Shown here one piece after another: positions 6,945 through 12,448 of a stretch of DNA of 12,448 nt. Position 1 is the first letter of the stretch. The number at the start of each line of letters is the position of its first letter. This DNA is from Candidatus Nitrosopolaris rasttigaisensis. GTDB taxonomy: Archaea > Thermoproteota > Nitrososphaeria > Nitrososphaerales > Nitrososphaeraceae. The DNA lies in contig CAKOFP010000006.1 in NCBI GenBank assembly GCA_933226995.1, positions 1-12,448 on the forward strand, written 5' to 3'. The position numbers were made by a program, and so were the translations under genes. The notes beneath the pieces are model-generated. The model searched no databases and was not told the DNA's origin. It was given only the letters and a program-made list of their open reading frames with translations.

Positions 6945-6971
6945 ACGCATACCGGATCGCGCCTTTGACAG

Positions 6972-6979
6972 TTTATATG
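6972..6979 (+). promoter_or_regulatory. TATA-like promoter element of the TRAM protein gene
   Basis: TTTATATG, centred about 39 nt before the ATG at 7015. It implies a leader of about 13 nt that would contain AAGGT (7003-7007), a weak Shine-Dalgarno-like sequence. Confidence 0.45.
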
Positions 6980-7014
6980 TGGTTCATTATCTGACTTGAT
7001 TTAAGGTATTAAGA

Positions 7015-7314
7015 ATGAGTTACGGAGGATTCAGAAGAAACGATAACTTTGGTCCAAAACCAGTCGAAACTGGTAAAGACTATGACGTACAGATTACAGA
7101 GATCAGTAGGAAAGGTGACGGCATTGCAAGGATACAGGGATTTGTAATCTTTGTGAAGAACGGTAAGGTAGGTCAGAACGCCAAGATTCGAGTTGTGCAG
7201 GTCGGAAACAGGTTCGCCACTGCTGAAATTGTGAATGGAGGAGCATCGTCCACATCTTCGTCGCCAGCCTCAACGTCGACAACAGAATCATCTAGCGAGC
7301 AAGTCACAAGTTAA
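7015..7314 (+). CDS. TRAM-domain RNA-binding protein
   Basis: This is a 99-residue protein. Residues 16-74 form a single TRAM domain, a small OB-like beta-barrel that binds RNA: GKDYDVQITEISRKGDGIAR, then GFVIFVKNGKVGQ and AKIRVVQVGNRFATAEIV, with the family's G-D-G-I-A-R and V-G-x-x-A blocks. Stand-alone TRAM proteins are abundant in archaea, and some act like cold-shock RNA chaperones. The N-terminus is short and basic/Gly-rich (SYGGFRRND), and the last 25 residues are an unstructured Ser/Thr tail. The ATG start follows a TATA-like element and a weak AAGGT. A T-rich terminator-like segment follows. The family is clear; the RNA target is unknown. Confidence 0.9.
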   Translation: MSYGGFRRNDNFGPKPVETGKDYDVQITEISRKGDGIARIQGFVIFVKNGKVGQNAKIRVVQVGNRFATAEIVNGGASSTSSSPASTSTTESSSEQVTS

Positions 7315-7351
7315 ACTGCTTTACTACCTCACACGCAGTCTAAGTAGCTTT

Positions 7352-7380
7352 CGTATTTTTATTATACGGTCACTTTTTTA
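7352..7380 (+). terminator. Terminator-like T-rich segment after the TRAM gene
   Basis: CGTAT (7352-7356) and ATACG (7364-7368) can pair around a T-rich loop. A run of six T (7374-7379) follows. Archaeal termination typically occurs at such T-runs, so this probably ends the TRAM transcript. Confidence 0.4.
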
Positions 7381-7381
7381 A

Positions 7382-7537
7382 TCACATACTTCCTATTACT
7401 CTTAAGGCCAGCAAATTTTCACTTTTCCTTTTTTCTCTTACGTAACCATTCCATCCTTCGACCACAAGTTTAGCCGGATCGAACATACCCATGAGAAACA
7501 AGTTCAAAATATAGACATAGTACCTAAGTTCAGCCAA
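7382..7537 (-). CDS. Possible small protein of 51 residues, unknown
   Basis: The minus strand of the otherwise empty 7315-7657 gap has an open frame from TTG 7537 to TGA 7384-7382. It begins MAELRYYVYILNLFLMGMFD and continues with PAKLVVEGWNGYVREKRKSE and a short tail. About two thirds of its codons begin with a purine, and codon choice (AGA/AGG arginine, mixed leucine) resembles the neighbouring genes, unlike random intergenic sequence. Alternative starts are ATG 7492 (36 residues) and ATG 7486 (34 residues). TATATTTT (7513-7506) lies about 24 nt before ATG 7486, and a weaker AT-rich element lies about 29 nt before TTG 7537. I recognise no family. Its 3' end lies next to the terminator of the TRAM gene on the other strand. 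Confidence 0.35.
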   Translation of the reverse strand: MAELRYYVYILNLFLMGMFDPAKLVVEGWNGYVREKRKSENLLALRVIGSM

Positions 7538-7640
7538 CCATTAAAAAGTTATGCAGGCAAGGCATAATTCTAGGGCTTATAAGTTCTTAGAGAAGACAAG
7601 CAATTGATCTCCAAGGAAGCTATGCGGACTCTGCCGCGTT

Positions 7641-7657
7641 ATCATCATTATGATGAT
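7641..7657. repeat. Perfect 17-bp palindrome at the end of the tandem SDR gene
   Basis: ATCATCAT-T-ATGATGAT has two 8-nt arms around one base and lies directly after the SDR stop codon (7660-7658, minus strand). A single-base loop makes an RNA hairpin poor, so a protein-binding site or chance from ATC/GAT repetition is more likely than a terminator. The rest of 7538-7640 shows nothing I can call beyond an isolated CTTATAAG at about 7575-7582. Confidence 0.4.
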
Positions 7658-9484
7658 TTAACTTTTGGATTCATCTATGTAAAATATTACTTCACTTCTT
7701 TTGAGAGATGAAACCGAGAGTAGATGAGTTAAGGAGTCTTTCAATATTTCAGTATCAGGAGGCTCTCCTTCTATATTCCCTGGCAGTACGAGATAGAGTC
7801 TAATATCGGAACCCAAAACATCGGCAAGCTCTTGATTCACGGTGGCAGTATATGGCCGTAATGCACCTCTGAAAACCTCTGAGCGAGCTCTGACTGTTCC
7901 CGAAATCTTTTTACCCACAGGGGCATCAGGGCCGACGATCACAACCACACCTTTAGAACCTCTGAATTTCACCGGTTCATCCGCTGATCCTTGAGGTGCC
8001 ATCATATTAACCGCTTCCTTCACGACTAAACCTGGGATATTAATGAAATTGTCAACCAATGAATCCCATTGTGCTCTTGTCAGAGAGGAAAAAGGTAAAT
8101 CATAATCATAGTCTCCTGTGAAATGTATCAACGCATCTAGACTGCCAAATTTCGATCTAACCGATTCGAAAATCAAACGTACGCTCTTTTCTTCTGAAAG
8201 ATTGACTGAATGACTGTGGAAACCTCTGAATCGTGTCAAATCTGCGGGATTCTTGGCAAGTATTACAACTTGTTTGACATTGCTAGAAGACAGCGCTGCC
8301 GCGATTTTATTTGCACGATCCAGATCCTTTTCCGATGAAGACGTTATTGTAATGACAACAACTTTGTCCTTAATTTTTGGATCAAGTAAATTTGCTCCTA
8401 AGATCGACGTTCCAACCAGAGGTTTGACTGGATAAAATACGCGATCGTTGGGAACAACCCTGCCGTTAATTAACTTGCTTATAACATCCTCACACAAATT
8501 CATTACCATATTCGCAACATCGTTTTGAGTCAGAAATTCACCGTCGACTATCATCGTGGCAGTATTGAATTGTATCTTTTCAGCGATTTCTTGTACCTTC
8601 GCAAGTAACCCAGAGAGTACTGCCTCAATTTTCGCAACACTTGAAAATGAGTCAGTACTATTACTCTTCCGGGATTTCGAGATTTCGTTGGCAGCTTCTC
8701 TTATGCCCTCCGAAATAATTAGTTCAGGTTGACCAAGTAGCTGCAGCAAAATAGTTAAAACTCTTTCAATTTCTATAGATGTGAGGCCTTGATAGCCACC
8801 AATTCTTAGAAACTCCGCTGCCGCCTTGGGATAGACAGTTTTATAAATTCGATCTGAGTGGACAGGACCAGGATTTGTAGCAATCGACTTTATGCCTTTT
8901 TCTACGAGCTCCCAAGCCAGAGCTTCTGCCAACCTATTCTTCGATCCTTGCGCAGAAGTGTATGGAGCTCTAAATCGATACGGTCTTTGCTCATAGCGAT
9001 TCTCTTCAGTGAAAAATGTGGCAATCGTAATTATCTTGCCACCTCGTTCCATTGACTTAATTCCCTGTAGCGAAGTCCAAAACGTACCCGTAAGATGAAT
9101 CGCTACACACTCCTTGAATTCCGCATGAGTGGCATTAGTAAATGCCTTCACCGGACCTGACACTCCCGCATTATTTACGATAATATCGACAGTTCCAAAT
9201 TCTTCTTTAATAACCTTGAACATATTGTTAATCCCAACCTCGTCTGCCACGTCTACTCCAGGGAAAGATCGTACTTTACCAGCCGAACCAGCAGCCTTTA
9301 TAGTATCTGATAATACTGCAGAGGTAAGATCCAATGGTTCTCTTCTTCGTCCCATAATCACGATGTGTGCGCCGTTTTCTGCAAATTTTTTAGCAATCGC
9401 CTGGCCAATTCCTGTACCGCTTCCGGTGATTACAACTATTTTACCGTTAAATTTCAAAGAAGGTCTAAAAGATTCCGCTTTCAC
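7658..9484 (-). CDS. Tandem short-chain dehydrogenase/reductase, MCR N-half-like
   Basis: This 608-residue protein holds two SDR-type Rossmann units. Unit one (about 11-235) has the nucleotide-binding glycine motif TGSGTGIG (20-27), VNNAG (103-107), a strand reading KIITIATFF, RAPYTSAQGSKNRLAEALAW and NPGPVHSDRI (204-213). Unit two (about 368-605) keeps the fold pattern (KDKVVVITI, SLDALIHFTGDYD, GVVVIVGPD, RLYLVLPGNIEG) but lacks the glycine motif. Two SDR units with a degenerate second one, plus the PGP-x-x-SDRI block, recall the N-terminal half (about 550 residues) of Chloroflexus malonyl-CoA reductase, which reduces malonate semialdehyde to 3-hydroxypropionate. In unit one the usual YxxxK is Y175-T-S-A-Q179, and the usual catalytic serine position appears to be A155, so activity may be altered or lost. 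The start is GTG at 9484, forced by an in-frame stop at 9490-9488. TATA-like CTTTAATAG is centred 26 nt upstream, so the transcript is probably leaderless. The fold is certain; the substrate is inferred only. Confidence 0.85.
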   Translation of the reverse strand: MKAESFRPSLKFNGKIVVITGSGTGIGQAIAKKFAENGAHIVIMGRRREPLDLTSAVLSDTIKAAGSAGKVRSFPGVDVADEVGINNMFKVIKEEFGTVDIIVNNAGVSGPVKAFTNATHAEFKECVAIHLTGTFWTSLQGIKSMERGGKIITIATFFTEENRYEQRPYRFRAPYTSAQGSKNRLAEALAWELVEKGIKSIATNPGPVHSDRIYKTVYPKAAAEFLRIGGYQGLTSIEIERVLTILLQLLGQPELIISEGIREAANEISKSRKSNSTDSFSSVAKIEAVLSGLLAKVQEIAEKIQFNTATMIVDGEFLTQNDVANMVMNLCEDVISKLINGRVVPNDRVFYPVKPLVGTSILGANLLDPKIKDKVVVITITSSSEKDLDRANKIAAALSSSNVKQVVILAKNPADLTRFRGFHSHSVNLSEEKSVRLIFESVRSKFGSLDALIHFTGDYDYDLPFSSLTRAQWDSLVDNFINIPGLVVKEAVNMMAPQGSADEPVKFRGSKGVVVIVGPDAPVGKKISGTVRARSEVFRGALRPYTATVNQELADVLGSDIRLYLVLPGNIEGEPPDTEILKDSLTHLLSVSSLKRSEVIFYIDESKS

Positions 9485-9505
9485 GGATTAAGCACTTTCC
9501 CATGG

Positions 9506-9514
9506 CTATTAAAG
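9506..9514 (-). promoter_or_regulatory. TATA-like promoter element of the tandem SDR gene
   Basis: CTTTAATAG on the minus strand, centred 26 nt before the GTG start at 9484, consistent with leaderless transcription. Confidence 0.5.
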
Positions 9515-9624
9515 TTAACCTCTGAGTGAGTATCTAGATCTGATCTGGCTGACGAGCACTAAAATGATCGATTCGTTTCTTTGCGAGGTGCGATGATGTC
9601 AAGGTTACGGTATTGTACCGACAA

Positions 9625-9635
9625 CTTAATTAAAA
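9625..9635 (+). promoter_or_regulatory. TATA-like promoter element of the 9657-10304 gene
   Basis: CTTAATTAAAA, whose TTAATTAA core is centred 27.5 nt before the TTG start at 9657. This supports that start and a leaderless transcript. Confidence 0.5.
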
Positions 9636-9656
9636 GGGTAGCTGCTCGTACTAACA

Positions 9657-10304
9657 TTGAGCGTTCCAGAAGCAAAATTTAAAATAAACGCTAAGGAAGG
9701 TATTGTAGAATTAGAAGGTACTGTTACATTTGTTGACAAGCATTTAGAAAAGTTTGAAGAACTCTTTAATTCTGCAATCAGAGAGGCCATAGGCAGGGGA
9801 GTTGAACAAAGCATTTCCAAACAGGAAGAAACCTATAAAAAATCTCTACCTCTCCACGCAGAGACAAAGTTATCGGCAATGCAAACGAACAATACGAGGC
9901 ATAGCTCCTCAAAACAGTCTCTAACTCTTCCGCCAATTCCTGTAGATCTAAAAGCAAATGAAAACAAGATTGGATTAAGGGAGTTTTATGCACAAAAAAA
10001 ACCGTCCAATCACTATGAAAAGGCCGCCGTGTTTGCCTATTATTTATCCCATTTTAACAAAAAAACAGAAATCAGGTATGGCGAACTTTTATCCTGTTAC
10101 GAAGAAGTCGATGAGAAAAAGCCAAGCATAATTGACATTGTCAAAAACTCTATCAGATATAAGGGCTGGCTCGAACCAGGCTATGATAAATTTGCCACTC
10201 GTCTCACAATCTCGGGAGAAAACTTTGTAAAGTTTGACCTGCCCCAGCAAACAGCCCATTGGTCGAACAAAACTCCTGCAACTCAGTTGTCCTTAAGTCG
10301 ATAA
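9657..10304 (+). CDS. Conserved archaeal protein of unknown function, two-part
   Basis: This is a 215-residue protein. The N-terminal part (6-60), FKINAKEGIVELEGTVTFVD followed by KHLEKFEELFNSAI, looks like a beta-hairpin and an amphipathic helix. A polar, low-complexity linker follows (about 61-104, rich in Ser, Thr, Lys and Gln). The C-terminal part (105-196) contains GLREFYAQKKPSNHYEKAAV, FAYYLSHFNKKTEIRYGELL, SCYEEV, a KGWLEP motif and RLTISGENFVKFDLP. From memory, this C-terminal pattern recurs in several paralogues per genome in Nitrososphaerota, and its helix-rich pattern with a final hairpin would suit a winged-helix-like fold, but no function is established to my knowledge. There are no membrane segments or signal peptide. 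The start is TTG, supported by the TATA element 27.5 nt upstream. It converges on endA with a 22-nt gap. Confidence 0.8.
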   Translation: MSVPEAKFKINAKEGIVELEGTVTFVDKHLEKFEELFNSAIREAIGRGVEQSISKQEETYKKSLPLHAETKLSAMQTNNTRHSSSKQSLTLPPIPVDLKANENKIGLREFYAQKKPSNHYEKAAVFAYYLSHFNKKTEIRYGELLSCYEEVDEKKPSIIDIVKNSIRYKGWLEPGYDKFATRLTISGENFVKFDLPQQTAHWSNKTPATQLSLSR

Positions 10305-10326
10305 ACCTACACGCTGCTCTATTTTA

Positions 10327-10878
10327 CTAGGCTCGCCACCATTCAAACCCGACAAAATCAACCTTTCTGTCCTTAGTCCTCGGGATTGCTAGGATAAACT
10401 GCTTTTTCACGGTTGTGGCTAACCTTCCAAAAAGCACAATTCCTGTCGCCGTCATATGGTCGGCCGGCTTGAAGACCTGCACTAAATATGGTGCATGGTC
10501 AATCCCTGGTCCCTGCTCATAAACGGCAAAGTCACAGCCAAATTTAAGACTTGGAGACACGATATAGCCCCTGTCGCGCAGGTTCTGAAAAACCATGTAC
10601 TTTATCTCAAAATTTGCATATTCCTTCTTGCATATAGCTAGGATATCTTTGGATGATAACCGTCTGCCACCATTGCTAGATATTTCGAGTTTGCCTATTT
10701 GACTCAAGTAACACCCCTCCATCAAATCCAAAATTAGTGGGGAATCAAATTGGATTCCTTTTGGCTTTGGGACTCCTAACGGTTTACCGTAGTATCCGTC
10801 TCCAAATAAAGCACGCGAGTGTTCTATATTCCAGACAATTATTCTATTTTCTACCAATATTCCTTTAATAGGATTCAT
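10327..10878 (-). CDS. endA: tRNA-splicing endonuclease
   Basis: EndA cuts pre-tRNA introns at bulge-helix-bulge structures. From the chosen start (MNPIKGILVENRIIVWNIEH) the product is 183 residues, the usual size of a single-domain archaeal subunit. The N-terminal domain ends with the DGYYGKPLGVPKPKG region. The catalytic domain has KYMVFQNLRDRGYIVSPSLK, FGCDFAVYEQGPG, DHAPYLVQVF and VKKQFILAIPR, closing with FEWWRA. By family pattern the catalytic triad is Y120, H128 and K159. The frame is open 16 codons further to ATG 10926, but archaeal EndA begins at the IKGIL strand. ATG 10878-10876 also overlaps the stop of the upstream gene as TAATG, which signals translational coupling. Whether it works as a homotetramer or with a partner subunit cannot be told from this window. 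Confidence 0.93.
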   Translation of the reverse strand: MNPIKGILVENRIIVWNIEHSRALFGDGYYGKPLGVPKPKGIQFDSPLILDLMEGCYLSQIGKLEISSNGGRRLSSKDILAICKKEYANFEIKYMVFQNLRDRGYIVSPSLKFGCDFAVYEQGPGIDHAPYLVQVFKPADHMTATGIVLFGRLATTVKKQFILAIPRTKDRKVDFVGFEWWRA

Positions 10879-11531
10879 TACATACTCAGTGCCAATATAG
10901 TAAGCGAATCGGAGGTCTCTTGGCATTTATCAGACATACCTTCAATCCCTTCGATCGCATCTTTTAAGAGAAGTAAATCCTTAGTAACGGAGATTTCGCT
11001 GAGAGCCTTTATGATGACGGCCCTGTACCTTGCATCAACTTTTCGTTCCAATTTTTCAACATCTTGTGCAAGCTCAATCGTACTTCCTGGATTAATACTG
11101 AGTGCCCTAGCCATTTCGTTCAATTTAAAGATCGCATCAACTACCATTCCTATTAGCTGCTCTAGATCCTCATCAAACTTTCCTTTCCTTAGAGATGTTA
11201 ATTTCATATTGGCAAGTCTAAACGATACTCCGCTGATGTAACCTGCGATATCGTCCATAAGATAGGCGGCTCTCAATACGTCCTCCCTGTAAACCATTAG
11301 GCTTCCGATTTCTGCAACTTCTCGGGTAATTTTGCGGCGGAGGTTCTCTACTTCTTCTTCGGCAGTCCTCATCCTTTCCAATGATGCCTGTATATCCTTA
11401 ACGTCTCCCCTGACAAGTGAGGTAGTGAGAGCAGACAATTCCCTTGCCGAATTTAAGATCCTGCTGAATTCATCTTGCAAAACAGCCAATGCCTTCCGCT
11501 TGGCCTGTACTTCCAATTCCCCACTATACAC
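10878..11531 (-). CDS. DUF47 family PhoU-like protein
   Basis: This is a 217-residue all-helical protein with two three-helix bundles, as in PhoU and DUF47 (phosphate transport regulator-like) proteins. Bundle one holds EEEVENLRRKITREVAEIGS and REDVLRAAYLMDDIAGYI (82-99), and bundle two holds DVEKLERKVDARYRAVIIKA (157-176) and KDAIEGIEGMSDKCQETSDS. The acidic repeats in these helices are where family members bind metal clusters. DUF47 proteins are often encoded beside PitA-type phosphate transporters and are thought to regulate them, but no transporter is visible here. The neighbour is endA, overlapping at TAATG, so the two form an operon without an obvious shared pathway. The start is GTG at 11531, with a TATA-like element centred 27.5 nt upstream. 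Confidence 0.88.
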   Translation of the reverse strand: MYSGELEVQAKRKALAVLQDEFSRILNSARELSALTTSLVRGDVKDIQASLERMRTAEEEVENLRRKITREVAEIGSLMVYREDVLRAAYLMDDIAGYISGVSFRLANMKLTSLRKGKFDEDLEQLIGMVVDAIFKLNEMARALSINPGSTIELAQDVEKLERKVDARYRAVIIKALSEISVTKDLLLLKDAIEGIEGMSDKCQETSDSLTILALSM

Positions 11532-11554
11532 TTATTTAGAAACACCTTATCAGG

Positions 11555-11562
11555 CTATTAAT
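11555..11562 (-). promoter_or_regulatory. TATA-like promoter element of the DUF47-endA operon
   Basis: ATTAATAG on the minus strand, centred 27.5 nt before the GTG start at 11531, consistent with a leaderless transcript. Confidence 0.45.
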
Positions 11563-11735
11563 CCTTTTGACAAGGCAAAAATTTTGTGTTGTCTACAAGG
11601 ATTGGTGAAAAGGATTATCATTGGAAATCAATATCTACATGATAGACATAAGCAAGCAAAAAAATAGTTGGCGAGTTCAGTCCAAAATCATTATTCAGTC
11701 AGCTTCATTTAGTCTTGCAAGAGTAGCAGTTCTGT

Positions 11736-12448
11736 TCATAAATTCTCTCGTTGTTCAAAAATAGTATTTCGAATATCTATTAGGTCTCGAAGAACCGCGC
11801 TTGCAGTTGGAATGCCCCCTGCGCCGTGACCAATTATAGTATGTTCACCCGAATGCTCAGACGAAAACGTCACCGCATTTAGGGTTCCGTTCACACAAAT
11901 TGGATTTACATTTGATAGCTCGGTCGGCATCACATCGAGTTGTTTATTGTCACATGTTGCAATTAATTTTATCGCATTTCCATTTTTATGAGCTCGCCGA
12001 ACATCTGACAGGCTGACACCGCTGATACCATGTCTGTTTACATCTTTAATAGTGACTTTCATTCCCATTATCCAATTCGCCATGATTACAAGTTTAGCAG
12101 CTGCGTCAAAACCGTCAACGTCGAGGAATGGGACTGCCTCGGCATACCCCTTGTATTTTGCATCGTTGAGGGCGTCTTCAAAGGTGAGTCCCTCTTCCAT
12201 CTTGCTAAGGATATAATTTGTGGTTCCATTGAGAATTCCTTGGAAAGACAATATGCTGTCTCCTTTAAGACATCGCTTTGCAAATTCTAATATTGGCGTA
12301 CCACCCCCAACGGTCCCACTAAAACGAAGCTTAATGTTATTATAATTCGCAAGCTCCAATAGTGAAGGAAAAGCCAAAGCAAGGGGCCCTTTATTTACCG
12401 TAATGACATGTTTTCCTGATTTCATCGCTGCTATGATATTAGAAATAC
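11736..12448 (-). CDS. hom: Homoserine dehydrogenase, 3' part (5' end beyond the right edge)
   Basis: The enzyme reduces aspartate semialdehyde to homoserine with NAD(P)H, at the branch leading to threonine and methionine. About 236 C-terminal residues are visible and the frame runs open through the right edge; the first ATG inside the window (12425) is internal. The NAD(P)-binding Rossmann start is outside. Visible signatures are GKHVITVNKGPLALAF, FSGTVGGGTPILEFA, QGILNGTTNYILSKME, and GYAEAVPFLDVDGFDAAAKL, whose acidic and lysine residues form the family active site, followed by a C-terminal region with HTIIGHGAGGIPTASAVLRD. The protein ends soon after that catalytic domain with no ACT domain, so feedback inhibition by threonine through ACT is not expected. 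The stop at 11738-11736 is followed by about 200 nt without a convincing gene. Confidence 0.95.
   Translation of the reverse strand, partial: ISNIIAAMKSGKHVITVNKGPLALAFPSLLELANYNNIKLRFSGTVGGGTPILEFAKRCLKGDSILSFQGILNGTTNYILSKMEEGLTFEDALNDAKYKGYAEAVPFLDVDGFDAAAKLVIMANWIMGMKVTIKDVNRHGISGVSLSDVRRAHKNGNAIKLIATCDNKQLDVMPTELSNVNPICVNGTLNAVTFSSEHSGEHTIIGHGAGGIPTASAVLRDLIDIRNTIFEQRENL

Noticed and set aside
7622..7711. Plus-strand frame of 29 codons overlapping the 3' end of the tandem SDR gene
   Set aside because: It is antisense to a well-supported coding region and runs through the palindrome; nothing supports it as a gene beyond a CTTATAAG about 40 nt upstream.
9592..9680. Plus-strand frame of about 29 codons (MMSRLRYC...) overlapping the start of the 9657 gene
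   Set aside because: It covers the TATA-like element and the leaderless start of the 9657-10304 gene and shows no family resemblance.
11664..11690. GAGTTCAGTCC resembling a tRNA T-arm
   Set aside because: The invariant T-loop bases are not all present and there is no matching acceptor, D or anticodon stem around it.
11532..11738. Possible small gene or tRNA between the DUF47 gene and hom, including a 14-codon frame overlapping the hom stop
   Set aside because: No tRNA T-loop consensus or cloverleaf was found, and the 14-codon frame is too short to support; only the DUF47 promoter is callable.

Overview
The window looks like a chromosomal segment of a Nitrososphaerota (Thaumarchaeota) archaeon. 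The evidence is archaeal RNA polymerase subunit Rpo7, Spt4, a TFB-type initiation factor, an archaeal tRNA-splicing endonuclease, a free-standing ribosomal protein eS30, a TRAM-domain miniprotein, and two proteins of types I associate with this phylum. Base composition is moderately AT-rich. Many genes start with TTG or GTG, and several have a TATA-like element centred 26-28 nt before the start codon, as expected for leaderless archaeal transcripts. I cannot resolve the genus.

Layout: the left edge holds the 5' part of cysteinyl-tRNA synthetase (minus strand), then a small Rieske ferredoxin (minus). Next is a decayed TFB gene (minus), with a lost zinc ligand, an internal deletion and two frame disruptions. 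On the plus strand follow a ribbon-helix-helix-like protein and a compact cluster of rpo7, spt4 and nadC. nadA faces nadC from the minus strand. Ribosomal protein eS30 (59 codons) diverges from nadA and is followed by nadX (aspartate dehydrogenase) and a TRAM protein. nadX, nadA and nadC together encode aspartate to nicotinate mononucleotide, so the middle of the window is a de novo NAD biosynthesis locus interleaved with information-processing genes.

The right half holds a possible small minus-strand ORF (7382-7537), a 608-residue tandem short-chain dehydrogenase resembling the N-terminal half of Chloroflexus malonyl-CoA reductase but with altered catalytic positions, and a conserved-looking unknown protein (plus). 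These are followed by a DUF47/PhoU-like gene overlapping the tRNA-splicing endonuclease gene (TAATG junction, minus). The right edge holds homoserine dehydrogenase (minus), whose 5' end lies outside the window.

The points most worth a second look are the MCR-N-like tandem SDR, the decayed TFB, the unreported eS30 and small ORF, and the leaderless-promoter geometry that moves several start codons. No CRISPR array, insertion sequence, rRNA or tRNA was found.
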